Positions 42,816 through 53,500 of a stretch of DNA of 64,000 nt are shown piece by piece. Source of the DNA: Helicobacter sp. 13S00477-4 (GTDB lineage: Bacteria; Campylobacterota; Campylobacteria; Campylobacterales; Helicobacteraceae). A program made the translations under genes and the position numbers. Positions within the stretch are counted from its first letter, which is position 1, and the number at the start of each line of letters is the position of its first letter. The stretch spans positions 58,726-122,725 of the forward strand of contig NZ_MLAS01000004.1 in assembly GCF_002272785.1 (NCBI RefSeq), written 5' to 3'. The notes beneath the pieces were generated by a model, which saw only the letters and a program-made list of their open reading frames with translations, ran no database searches and was not told the DNA's origin.

Positions 42816-43211
42816 ATGCTTTATGATTTGAAAGCACCGATTTTGGGTTTTGAAAATATTTTGCAAGTTGAGTTTGAAAAGATTGATGATATTTTTAGCA
42901 AAATCAATAGTCTTGATGAGACACTCAGTATTGTTTTGGTCAATCCTTATATGTTGAGAGAATATTCTTTTGCTGTACCTAAGTGTGTAGAATTGCTTTT
43001 AGAATTGGATAAAGATTCTCAAGTTGAAGTTTATTGTGTAGTAGTATTGCAAAAAGATTTAGAATCTTCAATGGTCAATTTCCTTGCTCCTTTGATTTTC
43101 AATCCAAAAAATAATACTGCAGCACAAATAGCACTTTCAATTTTGGATTATCCAGATTTTGGAGTTAAAGAAACATTAAAATCTTTTGTCAAGCAAGAAA
43201 TGGGTGCTTGA
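42816..43211 (+). CDS. fliW: Flagellar assembly factor FliW
   Basis: 131-residue protein that binds flagellin and antagonises the RNA regulator CsrA, coupling flagellin synthesis to export. Family features: PILGFENILQVEFEKIDD, FAVPKCVELLLELD, VYCVVVLQKDLESSMVNFLAPLIFNPKNNTAAQI. ATG follows TAGGAGAAAAAT. It is divergent from valS and 18 bp ahead of murG. Confidence 0.9.
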   Translation: MLYDLKAPILGFENILQVEFEKIDDIFSKINSLDETLSIVLVNPYMLREYSFAVPKCVELLLELDKDSQVEVYCVVVLQKDLESSMVNFLAPLIFNPKNNTAAQIALSILDYPDFGVKETLKSFVKQEMGA

Positions 43212-43229
43212 ATAGATTTTTGAGGGGGT

Positions 43230-44297
43230 ATGATGAATATCGTGATTACAGGTGGGGGTACTGGAGGACATTTATCAATTGCTAAGGCATTGGCAGAGGT
43301 TTTTAAGTCTCAAGGCAATGACTTGATTTATATTGGTTCGATCAATGGTCAGGATAGGGATTGGTTTGAGGAAAGTGATTTATTCAAAAAAGCTTATTTT
43401 CTTAATACTTATGGAGTAGTCAATCAGAAGGGATTTAGCCGTATAGCTTCTTTGTTAAAGCAAATTCAAGCTATCAAGAAGGCTAGAAAAATATTTCGTG
43501 AGCATAAAATCCAGAGGGTTTTGAGTGTAGGTGGATTTTCTGCAGGACCAGCTAGTTTTGGGGCTATTATCTCAGGGATTCCTTTTTTTATCCACGAACA
43601 AAATGCGATTAAAGGAACTCTAAATAAGTTTTTAAGTCCTTTTGCAAAAATCATTTTTGGTAGCTTTGCTCATAGTGGGAAAAATTATTTAAAAACTTCT
43701 TACCCTGTAAGGGAGGAGTTTTTTTCCAATGCTAGGGTGAGGCAGGAAGTGAAATGTGTGATTTTTTTAGGTGGTTCTCAAGGAGCGAGAGCTGTGAATG
43801 ATTTTGCACTTTTGGTGGTCAAAAAACTTTTAGCACAAGGAATTAAAGTCATCCATCAATGTGGAACGGGCGATTATGAAAGGATAAAAAGCCTTTATGA
43901 AAAAATTGGCTTCCTTAATAATATTGAGCTTTTTGCTTTCAATAAAAACTTAGTAGAAAAAATGACTCAAGCAGATTTTTGTATAGGTAGGGCAGGGGCA
44001 AGTAGTGTTTGGGAGTTGGCTGCAAATGGACTGCCTTGCATTTTTATTCCTTATCCTTATGCTGCAGGCGATCATCAATATTACAATGCTTTGGAGTTTC
44101 AAAACGAAGGTTTAGGTATTGTGGTGCGTCAGAATGATTTATACCCGCAGGTATTGTTTGATTTTATAGATAGGCTTGAGAAAAAAGGTGAAAATGGCAA
44201 CAAAGAAATACAATCTCTGAGTGAAAAATTGCAGGCTAAAATTCATTGTGATGGTGCAAATGATATTGCTGTGAAAATTTTGAAATGGTCAATATAG
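43230..44297 (+). CDS. murG: UDP-GlcNAc:lipid I N-acetylglucosaminyltransferase MurG
   Basis: Adds GlcNAc to lipid I on the inner face of the membrane to form lipid II of peptidoglycan. G-loop ITGGGTGGHLSIAKAL at 6-21, second G-loop FLGGSQGARAVNDFAL, and donor site FCIGRAGASSVWELAANGLPCIFIPYPYAAGDHQYYNALEF. 355 residues. ATG 43230 (or 43233) follows GAGGGGG. mcrB begins in the following 72 bp. Confidence 0.96.
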   Translation: MMNIVITGGGTGGHLSIAKALAEVFKSQGNDLIYIGSINGQDRDWFEESDLFKKAYFLNTYGVVNQKGFSRIASLLKQIQAIKKARKIFREHKIQRVLSVGGFSAGPASFGAIISGIPFFIHEQNAIKGTLNKFLSPFAKIIFGSFAHSGKNYLKTSYPVREEFFSNARVRQEVKCVIFLGGSQGARAVNDFALLVVKKLLAQGIKVIHQCGTGDYERIKSLYEKIGFLNNIELFAFNKNLVEKMTQADFCIGRAGASSVWELAANGLPCIFIPYPYAAGDHQYYNALEFQNEGLGIVVRQNDLYPQVLFDFIDRLEKKGENGNKEIQSLSEKLQAKIHCDGANDIAVKILKWSI

Positions 44298-44307
44298 TAT
44301 TGACATA

Positions 44308-44339
44308 TTGACATCCATATATATATATATAATTATAAT
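44308..44339 (+). promoter_or_regulatory. mcrBC promoter with an (AT)7 spacer
   Basis: A perfect -35 TTGACA (44308-44313) and a perfect -10 TATAAT (44334-44339) are separated by 20 bp. Seven AT repeats (44317-44330) fill most of the spacer. A second TTGACA lies at 44300-44305. Loss of one or two AT units would bring spacing to 18 or 16 bp. It directly follows murG. Confidence 0.6.
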
Positions 44340-44369
44340 ATGAATTTTAAAATTGCAAAAGGTTCAGTC

Positions 44370-46424
44370 ATGGATAAAAATAGAATGAATTTATTTAAAG
44401 AATTTCAAAATCGTTGGAATAGACAGAATGTTGAAAATATGACTTTGGAGGAGTATTCAAGAGCTGGAGAGAAAGATACTTTTACTTATTGGGTGGAAGA
44501 GCACAAAAAAGAAGCATCTTTTGGAAAAATGGGTGGGGGAGGTTCTCAAAAGTTTGGTGTCTATAGTGAGCGTAAGGATCCTGATAGTTATAAGTATGAA
44601 AAAAAATATGAAAATGAGCAAAAAGCTTTTGAAGAAATCAAAGAATGTATTATTAAAATTATTGATTTGGCTAAAAATAGAGAATTAGATAAGATTGATG
44701 GGATTCCTATTCACAGTAGTTATAAATGGAAAATTGCTTTTTTGTATCAAGATATTAATAATCCCTGTGTTATTCCTATTTATAAAAAAGAAGTTTTGGC
44801 AAAAATCTGCAAAGAAGAGTATGGGGTTAAATCTGATAATATGACTATTGGTCAAATGCAAGAAAAGATTATGAGTAAAAAAAGTGATGAAAATATTTTT
44901 GATTTTGCAGTTAGGTTATGGAAAAAGTATGGTGAAGAATCAAAAAAAAATAATGTTTGTGTAGAAGATAAAAAATATATACAGAATGCTGAGAGAGATG
45001 CTAAAAACATAATCTTATATGGTCCTCCGGGTACAGGGAAAACTTATTGTGTAATCAATAAAGCACTTGAAATTTTAGGAGTAGAAATTCCAGAAAATAG
45101 AGAAAAAGCCAAAAAAATATTTGATGAATATATGAGAAATGGTCAGATTGAATTCATTACTTTTCATCAAAGCTATGGATATGAAGAGTTTGTAGAAGGC
45201 ATAAAGCCTCAAATTGTAGGCAGTAATATAAGTTATCAAATAAAAAGTGGCATATTTAAAAAGATATCATATAGGGCACTTTTTGATAATATCAATATAG
45301 ATTCAAAGATAAATAAATCTATTGCGCAATTTGAGAGATTTTATAATGATTTTTTTGAAAATGTTCAAATGGGTAATATCAAATCTTTGGAATCTAAAAA
45401 GAGTAAAATTTCTATGTATATCAATAGTAAAAATAATAACTTATATGGTATATATGGAGATGGGAGCAAGTCTCATGTAAAAATTTCTGAGGAAATTCTT
45501 CAAAAGCTGTTTTTTTATTATAAAGATAGAGACAAATTTTATGGGATGAAACATTTTCATAAAGAAATGTCTGAAGTGTTAGGAAAAAGTTTTGGTTCTT
45601 CAGTTTATTGGACCATTTTAGATTATTATTTCAGTAATTATCATCAAAAAAATGAAGAGATTGAGCAAAATGAGGTATTGAATACAGATGAAATACGAGC
45701 ATTGGTTTTGAATTTTTTAAGTTCTGCAAATAGAGATTTTAAAGAAGAATTTGAAATAAAACCCTATATCCTTATCATTGATGAAATCAACAGGGGGAAT
45801 ATTTCTAAGATTTTTGGTGAACTCATCACTTTGATTGAGCCTAGTAAGAGGATAGGTGCAAAAGAGGAGCTGAGGGTAACACTCCCTTATAGTTCAGAGG
45901 AATTTGGCGTACCAAAAAATCTTTTTATCATTGGGACAATGAATACAACTGATAGGAGTATCGCTTTTATGGATATGGCTTTGAGGAGGAGATTTGAGTT
46001 TGAAGAGATGATGCCTAATCCTGATTTGCTTGAGGGCAAAGAAATACAAGGTGTAAAATTACAAAAAATACTTAAAGCCATCAATGAACGTATTGAATGT
46101 CTTTATGACAGAGAACATACCATTGGGCATGCATTTTTGATGGATATAGATTCTATTGAAGGCTTAAAAAAGGTATTTCAAACAAAAATCATTCCATTAT
46201 TGCAGGAATATTTTTATGATGATTATGCAAAAATTAATGCCGTGTTGAATAATAATGGAATGATTAAAAAAACAGAAGAAACAAAAATTTTTCAAAAAAT
46301 AGATGAATTGGATTTGGATATAAATACAGAAAAACCTATTTATTCAATCCTTAAAGCAAGTGATGATGAATGGAAAAAAGCAGAAATTTATAAATCTATT
46401 GAAACCAAAAAAAATGATAAATAA
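44370..46424 (+). CDS. mcrB: McrB-like GTPase of a modified-cytosine restriction system
   Basis: AAA+ GTPase motor of a type IV restriction enzyme. About 684 residues from ATG 44370, which has AAAAGG seven bases before it; the in-frame ATG at 44340 lies at the presumed transcription start and lacks a binding site. N-terminal targeting region (NRWNRQNVENMTLEEYSRAGEKDTFTYWVEEHKKEASFGKMGGGGSQKFGVY) of the kind seen in many McrB proteins. Walker A GPPGTGKT at 218-225, TFHQSYGYEEFVEGIKP, Walker B YILIIDEINRGNISKIFGELITLIE, and the McrB MNTTDRS near 524-529. It overlaps mcrC by 11 bp. Confidence 0.9.
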   Translation: MDKNRMNLFKEFQNRWNRQNVENMTLEEYSRAGEKDTFTYWVEEHKKEASFGKMGGGGSQKFGVYSERKDPDSYKYEKKYENEQKAFEEIKECIIKIIDLAKNRELDKIDGIPIHSSYKWKIAFLYQDINNPCVIPIYKKEVLAKICKEEYGVKSDNMTIGQMQEKIMSKKSDENIFDFAVRLWKKYGEESKKNNVCVEDKKYIQNAERDAKNIILYGPPGTGKTYCVINKALEILGVEIPENREKAKKIFDEYMRNGQIEFITFHQSYGYEEFVEGIKPQIVGSNISYQIKSGIFKKISYRALFDNINIDSKINKSIAQFERFYNDFFENVQMGNIKSLESKKSKISMYINSKNNNLYGIYGDGSKSHVKISEEILQKLFFYYKDRDKFYGMKHFHKEMSEVLGKSFGSSVYWTILDYYFSNYHQKNEEIEQNEVLNTDEIRALVLNFLSSANRDFKEEFEIKPYILIIDEINRGNISKIFGELITLIEPSKRIGAKEELRVTLPYSSEEFGVPKNLFIIGTMNTTDRSIAFMDMALRRRFEFEEMMPNPDLLEGKEIQGVKLQKILKAINERIECLYDREHTIGHAFLMDIDSIEGLKKVFQTKIIPLLQEYFYDDYAKINAVLNNNGMIKKTEETKIFQKIDELDLDINTEKPIYSILKASDDEWKKAEIYKSIETKKNDK

Positions 46425-47724
46425 AAACACTTTAGAGATAATTGAGTGGGATGAATTTGATGAATATAAGATTTTAGAAATTTTAAAAGATAAACAAAAA
46501 ACTTCATTAGAAGATAAACAAAAAGCTTCAAAGGTCTTTGAAGAACTTAAAAAATTTGCTTCTTATGAAGAGAATAATCAATTTTTAAAGTTAACTAAAG
46601 GAGGTAGATGCCTAAAATCTTGTAATTTTGTGGGTCTAATACAAACAAAAAGTGGTTTTTCTTTGGAAATATTGCCTAAAACATCTGATAGAAATGAAGA
46701 TAAAATGAAGGCAAAACAATTATTAGAAAAAATGTTAAAAACTCTAAAAAATTTTCCATTTAAAACTATAAATTTTTCAAGTATTAAAACTACTCAAAAT
46801 TCTTTGCTAGAAATTTTTGTAAAAATGTTTTTAGATGAGCTTAGTGTAGTGATAAAAAAAGGTATAAAGTCTGATTATATTTCTATAGAAGAAAATCGTT
46901 TTTATCTCAAAGGTAAAGTGCTGTTTTCTAATCAAATTAGGCAGAATCTTATCAACCAACAAAGATTTTATACAAATGCTGATGAATACATATCTGATAT
47001 ACCTCAAAATCGTCTCATTGTCTCTGTGCTTAAACTTTTTTCAAAAATACCCTTGTCAAACAAGATACAAAGCCTTTTGAATCAATATTTTTTTATATTT
47101 GATGGTATTGGGGCTAGTAGAAATGCTGACAAAGATTTTAATCTTTGTGTCAAGTCGCATTCATTGAAGCATTATGAAATAATTTTGTCTTGGTGCAAGG
47201 TATTTTTGAAAAAAGAGATTTTTACTCCTTATGCTGGAGATAGTGTTGGGTTGGCTTTGTTGTTTGATATGAATAAACTTTTTGAATCTTTTGTGGCTTA
47301 TTGTTTTAAAAAATATTCTCAAGGATGGGAGATTAGTTTGCAAGATAAAGGCAAATATCTTTGTAAAAATAATTATAAGGATATTTTTGCTTTGAAACCT
47401 GATATTGTTGCTAAACAAAAGGCGGACAAAATAATGATTTTGGATACTAAGTGGAAGAAGATTACTAGCCAAAAAGATATTAATCAAGCTGATATTTATC
47501 AAATATGGAGCTATGTGAGTAAATATAAAAAAATTTGTGATAATGTAATGGCGGTATTGATTTATCCGGCTTTTTTAGAAAATTGTTCAGTTGAATCTCC
47601 TTTTGTTTTTAAAGCAGATGAAAAATCTAAGTTGCATATTGTTTATATAGATTTAAATAAATTGATTGATGATAAAAAAGCTAGCAATGAAATCAAAAGA
47701 ATTATGGATAAGTTTCAAATATGA
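46414..47724 (+). CDS. mcrC: McrC-like nuclease subunit
   Basis: Endonuclease partner of McrB; about 436 residues from ATG 46414 (MINKNTLEIIEWDEFDEY), inside the mcrB end. N-terminal region with FVGLIQTKSGFSLEILPKTSD, middle part LKGKVLFSNQIRQNLINQQRFYTNADEYISDIPQNRLIVSVLK, and PD-(D/E)xK motif LKPDIVAKQKADKIMILDTKWKKI with Asp, Asp and Lys (DTK). All core residues are present, so the system looks active. Target is expected to be 5-methyl- or hydroxymethyl-cytosine DNA. Confidence 0.9.
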   Translation: MINKNTLEIIEWDEFDEYKILEILKDKQKTSLEDKQKASKVFEELKKFASYEENNQFLKLTKGGRCLKSCNFVGLIQTKSGFSLEILPKTSDRNEDKMKAKQLLEKMLKTLKNFPFKTINFSSIKTTQNSLLEIFVKMFLDELSVVIKKGIKSDYISIEENRFYLKGKVLFSNQIRQNLINQQRFYTNADEYISDIPQNRLIVSVLKLFSKIPLSNKIQSLLNQYFFIFDGIGASRNADKDFNLCVKSHSLKHYEIILSWCKVFLKKEIFTPYAGDSVGLALLFDMNKLFESFVAYCFKKYSQGWEISLQDKGKYLCKNNYKDIFALKPDIVAKQKADKIMILDTKWKKITSQKDINQADIYQIWSYVSKYKKICDNVMAVLIYPAFLENCSVESPFVFKADEKSKLHIVYIDLNKLIDDKKASNEIKRIMDKFQI

Positions 47725-48125
47725 AGTTTCATCAAATATTTTATCTTCATCGATTCAACTCCTCTAAAGGTTCTTTGAGTGTGCAAAGATTAGTTGAACA
47801 GGTTGGTATAAATGTTTGTCAATTGGACTATGAGAGTTATGCTAAGTATGATGATAATTTTCAATCATTGTGCTTAGAAACAAAAGAAAATTTGATGCAA
47901 GATAAGTCTTTGATGTTCATAGGGAATTCTTTAGGTGGATTTTATGTAGGGATGTTGGCTTTGTATTTTTCTTCACCTGTAATTTTGATAAACCCTGTCA
48001 TAGAACCTTTGAAAGATTTGCAAAGGGTTTTGAAAAAAACTCACGAGCCTAGTTTGTATGATTTTTCTTTAGAAGTTGTTGCTTCTTATCTAAAAAAACT
48101 TGAAATTTCAAAATCAAAATATTGA
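47721..48125 (+). CDS. YqiA-like alpha/beta-hydrolase, apparently shortened
   Basis: 134 residues. YLHRFNSSKGSLSVQRLVEQVGI at the start and the nucleophile elbow LMFIGNSLGGFYVGMLALYFSSPVILINPVIEP are typical of YqiA-type esterases. Those proteins are usually about 190 residues and carry the catalytic Asp and His in the last third. Here the stop comes soon after the EPSLYDF region, so the C-terminal part is missing. A few codons in another frame just after (near 48115-48170) read plausibly as protein. It may be a decaying gene. Starts inside the mcrC end. Confidence 0.6.
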   Translation: MKFHQIFYLHRFNSSKGSLSVQRLVEQVGINVCQLDYESYAKYDDNFQSLCLETKENLMQDKSLMFIGNSLGGFYVGMLALYFSSPVILINPVIEPLKDLQRVLKKTHEPSLYDFSLEVVASYLKKLEISKSKY

Positions 48126-48160
48126 GAGTTTTTATCCTGTGAAGGAGGACATTTTAGATT

Positions 48161-49027
48161 TTATGCACAAGTGCGTTTTGGACGATAAAAATTAATGAGG
48201 TAAATCGCTCCAAGTGCTATAATGCCGCCAATAATGGTATGAATTTTTGGGATTTCACCCAAAAGAATCCAAGCAAAAAATAAAGCCCCAATAGGCACAA
48301 GCAATACGAAAATTCCCCCTTGTGTGACACCTAGCACTTTGATGCCTTTATAAAAAATGGTTGTGGCAAATGTTGTTGAAAGGATTGTTACACTAAACAT
48401 TGAGATCCAAAAATAACCATCTGTATGCAATATTGGTTCTATATCCTTGAAAAATAAGGCAGGTAAAAAGACAATAGAAGGGATCATTGAACTATAGAAA
48501 TTGATAGCAATGGGATGAGTAGATTCTGTAGCATATCGTGAGCTTATTGTCAAAAAAGCCCACATCAAAGCAGCCAAGACATAAATGATATTAAAGAGTG
48601 ATAGTAATGCTTGTGGATTAAAAATATCTACCAAAAATGCCCCAGAAATCAAGCCTAAAAAAAGACCAATTTTTTCTTTCCTCAAAAGAGTGCTTTTTTT
48701 AATGATAGTCCAAATGATAGTAGCAAAAATTGGTGCTAATACTTCTGCAATCACTCCAGCACTACCAGCATCGCCATATTGCAGTCCAATGAGCAGGAGA
48801 TAATTATAAATTGTGTTGAAAAAACCCACTAATAATGTGGGCATAACAGCTTCTTTAGGGATATTAAAGGGAATTTTCAAGCAAAGCATGATAGGCAAGA
48901 AACTCAAAGTTACTATGATACACTTTATCCAAGCAATCTGAAAAGGATCAGCTTGTTCAATCATTACTTTAGATGCTATCCAAGTTAATGCCCATAACAT
49001 CATCGACACAAACATTAGGATTCGCAT
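48161..49027 (-). CDS. EamA/DMT-family transporter
   Basis: 288-residue inner-membrane protein with ten helices in two EamA repeats (about 4-135 and 145-280). ALTWIASKVMIEQADPFQIAWIKCIIVTLSFLP and MLSTTFATTIFYKGIKVLGVTQGGIFVLLVPIGALFFAWILLGEIPKIHTIIGGIIALGAIYL are characteristic. Substrate unknown. It is the last gene of a possible putA-putP-DMT minus-strand unit, starting 11 bp after the putP stop, which hints at amino-acid export or overflow. Confidence 0.82.
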   Translation of the reverse strand: MRILMFVSMMLWALTWIASKVMIEQADPFQIAWIKCIIVTLSFLPIMLCLKIPFNIPKEAVMPTLLVGFFNTIYNYLLLIGLQYGDAGSAGVIAEVLAPIFATIIWTIIKKSTLLRKEKIGLFLGLISGAFLVDIFNPQALLSLFNIIYVLAALMWAFLTISSRYATESTHPIAINFYSSMIPSIVFLPALFFKDIEPILHTDGYFWISMFSVTILSTTFATTIFYKGIKVLGVTQGGIFVLLVPIGALFFAWILLGEIPKIHTIIGGIIALGAIYLINFYRPKRTCA

Positions 49028-49037
49028 TAAAGATTCT

Positions 49038-50531
49038 TTAAGGATTTTTATTGATTTGTTTCAACATCGTTTCAAAAGCTTCTTTTGTCCCTGGTCTGAC
49101 TGGCTGCATAAGGCTAACAATCAAAATTACAATGCTCGCTAATAAAAATCCGGGTATGATCTCATAGATTTGAAAGAATTGATTGCCAAAATTTTTATAA
49201 AGCACTACAGTAATAGCACCAACGATCATTCCTGATATTGCTCCTAACCTCGTCATCCTTGACCAAAAAAGCGATAAGATTATTACACTACCAAAACTTG
49301 CACCAAATCCAGCCCAAGCATACGCTACTATATGCAATACACTTGCATTTTTGTCAGTTGAAATAAAAAATGCCACACATGCTACAAGCAAAACTGCAAT
49401 GCGTGAAACTGTCATTACAAATTTTGGTGAAGCTTTTTGATTGAATATTTTACGATAAAAATCTTCAGCAATGGTAGAGGAAGATACAAGCAGTTGAGAA
49501 CTTGCTGTACTCATAATCGCTGCTAGGATAGCACTGAGTAGAATCCCTGCAACCCAAGGATTAAAAAGGAGTTGACTCATCACGATAAATATTTTTTCAG
49601 GATCATTCAATGAAACATCAAATTTTACAATGTATGCAATGCCTAAAAAACCCATTGTGCAAGCCCCAATAAGGCTAATGACCATCCAAGAGATGCCTAT
49701 AGTAGTCGCTAAAGGGATTTCTTTGGTAGATCTTATGGACATAAAACGTACCAAAATATGAGGTTGTCCAAAATAACCCAGTCCCCAAGCTAATGAGGAA
49801 ATGACACCAACAATACTCACACCAGTTCCAAAAGATAGAGCTTGAGGGTTGATTTGTCCAATAAGATTGACAGCTTCACCAAAACCACCTAAATGATAAA
49901 GCATCACACAAGGTACTACAATCAAAGCACCCATCATTAACAAACCCTGAATCAAATCTGTCCAGCAAACTGCTTTATATCCACCAAAAAATGTATAAGC
50001 TACGATAATCACTGTGCCTATGATTAAGGCATAATTATATTTGATCCCAAAAGTGGCTTCAAAAAGTTTAGCACCGCCAACAAGCCCTGAGGAAATATAA
50101 ATAGTGAAGAATATCAGAATGACAAAAGCTGAAATGAGCCTGAGGATATGTAAATCATCAGAAAATCTTGTTTCGAAATAATCTGGAATTGTGATGGAGT
50201 TAGCGATCACGCTTGTATATACACGTAGTCTTTTTGCTACAAAAGCCCAGTTGATAAAAGCCCCGATGCTTAAACCAATAGCAATATAGCTTTGTGCAAG
50301 CCCACTCAAATAGAGTGCACCAGGTAAGCCCATTAAAAGCCATCCGCTCATATCCGAAGCACCTGCTGAAAGAGCACTGACAAAAGGACCCATTGTGCGG
50401 TTACCTAAAAAGTAATCTTCTGTTGTTTTGTTTTTTCGATAAAAATAAAAGCCAATATAAAGCATGATTAGTGCATAAATCACAAAAGTCGTGATGATAG
50501 GAAAACTTAAGGTTACCGTCTCAAGATTCAT
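49038..50531 (-). CDS. putP: Sodium/proline symporter
   Basis: 497-residue inner-membrane transporter of the sodium:solute symporter family, about 13 helices. [43 protein letters not shown] matches PutP, as do [39 protein letters not shown] and [26 protein letters not shown], including sodium-site serines. Placed 1 bp after putA, so they form an uptake-and-oxidation operon. Confidence 0.95.
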   Translation of the reverse strand: MNLETVTLSFPIITTFVIYALIMLYIGFYFYRKNKTTEDYFLGNRTMGPFVSALSAGASDMSGWLLMGLPGALYLSGLAQSYIAIGLSIGAFINWAFVAKRLRVYTSVIANSITIPDYFETRFSDDLHILRLISAFVILIFFTIYISSGLVGGAKLFEATFGIKYNYALIIGTVIIVAYTFFGGYKAVCWTDLIQGLLMMGALIVVPCVMLYHLGGFGEAVNLIGQINPQALSFGTGVSIVGVISSLAWGLGYFGQPHILVRFMSIRSTKEIPLATTIGISWMVISLIGACTMGFLGIAYIVKFDVSLNDPEKIFIVMSQLLFNPWVAGILLSAILAAIMSTASSQLLVSSSTIAEDFYRKIFNQKASPKFVMTVSRIAVLLVACVAFFISTDKNASVLHIVAYAWAGFGASFGSVIILSLFWSRMTRLGAISGMIVGAITVVLYKNFGNQFFQIYEIIPGFLLASIVILIVSLMQPVRPGTKEAFETMLKQINKNP

Positions 50532-50532
50532 T

Positions 50533-53500
50533 CTAATCCTTTTTTAATGCTCTTGCACCCAGATTACCATATCTGTGATAAGAAATACTTACAGATTTTT
50601 CAAAATGATAATAAAGTAACTCAAATCGACCATTGATAAGAGGTTTGGCTGATGCGATAATGATAGCATTTTTTGAAGCTGCTTGATAGATTATATCTTC
50701 TTTCGATGGTTTGGTAAAATACCTTACACGATCAAATTGAGAAATTTTTGCAGCAAAATCTTTGTTACTTTCATAATGGATTTGTGCATTCAAGCCTAAT
50801 TTACTTAAATTTTGTTCTATAGAAGCAAAATGTGTATTGCTTTGTTTTGAATCTATGCTTATTGTAAGGGGAATATTGCAAATATTTGCAGCAATGATAA
50901 CACCCATTATGTCTTGTAAGCTGTCTTCTTTGCTAATGCGATAACCAATAGATTTAACCTTTGTATAGCAGAAGATATTATCTTCACCTCGAATATGGAC
51001 ATAATCTTTTTTGGTTTCAAATTCATTTTTATTATGATAAGCATAGCTTTTTGCCATCGTGATAGCAGTTTCTAATGCTTCTTTTTGGCTGGCATCTGCA
51101 TGAGTTTGAAACTGTTCAAGCTTCGTAGCGATAGATGATTGAAGTAAATGGGTATCTGCATCTTCTTGAGAAATATTCATGAATTGAGTGATATAGTTAA
51201 AAATACCAACTTTGCGTCCAAAACCAATAGCAGATTTTTTGATACCTCCAAAAGGTTGTCTTAATACCACTGCACCGGTTGTTGATTTATTAATATAAAT
51301 ATTGCCTGCTTCAATATGGTTTATGTAATATTCCCATTCTCTTTCATCTAAAGATTCTAATCCGCTAGTAAGTCCATATCCTGTAGAATTTGCTATAGAA
51401 ATAGCGTGTGGAAGGTCTTTAGCACACATTACAGTCAAAATAGGCACAAACAGTTCGGTTTTATGTGTGTAATCACCTTCTTTTGTTCCATATTTGATAG
51501 CAGGTTTCATCAAATAGGGGTTATTGTCGATAAAGGTTGGTTTGATAGCCCATTCTTCATGAGTTTCTTTTGAATCAATAGCTTTTTGAACTTTATCATT
51601 TACTTTATCGGCTAAGGTTCCAATCTTGTTTTTCAATACAAAAGGATCGCCTACACTCATACTTTCTGTAGCATCAATGAGGGTTTTTTTGAAATTTTCA
51701 TCATTATAAACCTCTTCCTCTAAAATCAAAAGAGAAGTTGCTGAACATTTTTGTCCTGAATTGCTAAAGGCTGAATGGATAATGTTTTTGATAGCTTGAT
51801 CTCTATCTGCCATTTTGCTCACGATAGTGGCATTTTTACCTCCAGTTTCAGCTGACAATAGGAGAGCAGGATTAGCTTCAAGCATTTTATATGCAGTATC
51901 TTCGCCACCTGTTAAAATAGAGAAACTGATAGATTCATCACCTAAGAGGTATTTGCTAATATCAGAGCCTTTTGCTGGGAGATAGATGAGAGAATCTTTT
52001 GGAACCCCTGCATCCCAGAAGCATTCACATAACATATATCCTGTGATGCTTGAGAGGCTTGAAGGTTTATAAATAACGCGGTTTCCTGCTGCTAAAGGAG
52101 CTGCAATTGTCCCAGCTGAAATGCCTACAGGGAAATTCCATGGAGCGATTACTACACCAATACCTTTGGGTGAAAAGTGTGTATGAGGGTTTTGTTCTTG
52201 CAGTGTCCTTAAGCTATAAGGATAGAATTCCAGAAAGTCAATAGCTTCGCTGACTTCAGCATCTGTTTCTGCATATGTTTTGCCTACTTCCAAAGCGGCT
52301 ATGCCGATAAGATCTCCTCTCCTTTCACGTAGATTTTGAGCTACTTTTGAGAGTATTTTATGGATTTCTTTAAAATCCATTTTAGAAAATCCACTTTTAT
52401 CTTCTTTGGCTATTTGAAGGATTTTTTCGATGGCTTCTCCATTTGCCTGAGCGACTGAGGCAATTTTTTTATTTTTGATTTTATCTAAAATCTCTGTTTT
52501 TTTCATCCCTTCAAGTTGTATCTTTTCGCCAGCTACAGGGTAGATTTCTAGTGCTTCAAGGTTTGTGTATTTTTCTTTTATTTTTTGTGCCCATTCTCTA
52601 TTTTGAGCGAGGATAAAGTCAGTATCGCTTTCATTTTCGAATTCTTTATGATCATAAGTGCTTTTAGCTTTTTGTGGCAAGAGTCGGTTTTGAACTCTAT
52701 GGGTAGAGTTGTCTAATCTTTCTATATTTGCCAAAGAATCTAAAAATAATTGTTTTTGTATCTCCCAATTTTTAGAGCCAACTTTAAGGTTAAAGAAATA
52801 ACGCATGAAGTTATCTTCACTTGTATTTTCATCAAGCCTTCTGACCAGATAGGCAATTGCATTGTTAAAATGTTCTTGATTGCAAACTGGTGCGTATAAG
52901 ATAAGTTTGTGCATTTGACTAAGTTCATAAGATGCTTGGAGGCTCATCCCTTCAAGCATTTCAAAAGTGAAGCTTTCTTGTGCTTTTTTTTCATAAATTC
53001 TGGTGTAGGCATAAGCAATTTCAAATATATTGTGAGAAGCTATCCCAATCTTGATGTATTTATAATTATCCCCTTCCAAAACAAAATCAAGCATTTTGTT
53101 GTAATTGGAGTCGGTATCCATTTTTCTGTCAAAAGTTGGAAGCTCCCATCCTTTTTGAGAAGCGATGGTTTCTTCAGATTCCATATTGGCACCTTTTACA
53201 AAACGGATTTTGATAGCAGGTTTGCCTGATTTGACTCTTTCTTTTGAAAAAGCATGGAGCTTTTCAAGATACATTAAAGAGTCTGGGATATAAGCTTGCA
53301 AAACAATCCCAGCATGGACATCAAATTTTGAGACTGATTCCATAAAAGCTGCAACAGTAAGTTCCAAATCTCTAAATTCTTCCATATCAAGATTGATAAA
53401 CTTTTCTACACCGTGCTGTTTTTGGTATTCTTGTGCTATTTGATAAAGTTTATCTAATCGTTTAACTACTTCATTTTTAGAATATTCAAAATCAATAATA

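Noticed and set aside
42738..42866. Longer valS reading frame starting at 42866
   Set aside because: It would run into divergent fliW, and the added 43 residues do not resemble a synthetase. ATG 42737 has a good ribosome-binding site.
44340..44369. Upstream ATG start for mcrB
   Set aside because: It falls immediately after the -10 box, at or before the expected transcription start, and has no ribosome-binding site. ATG 44370 has AAAAGG in good position.
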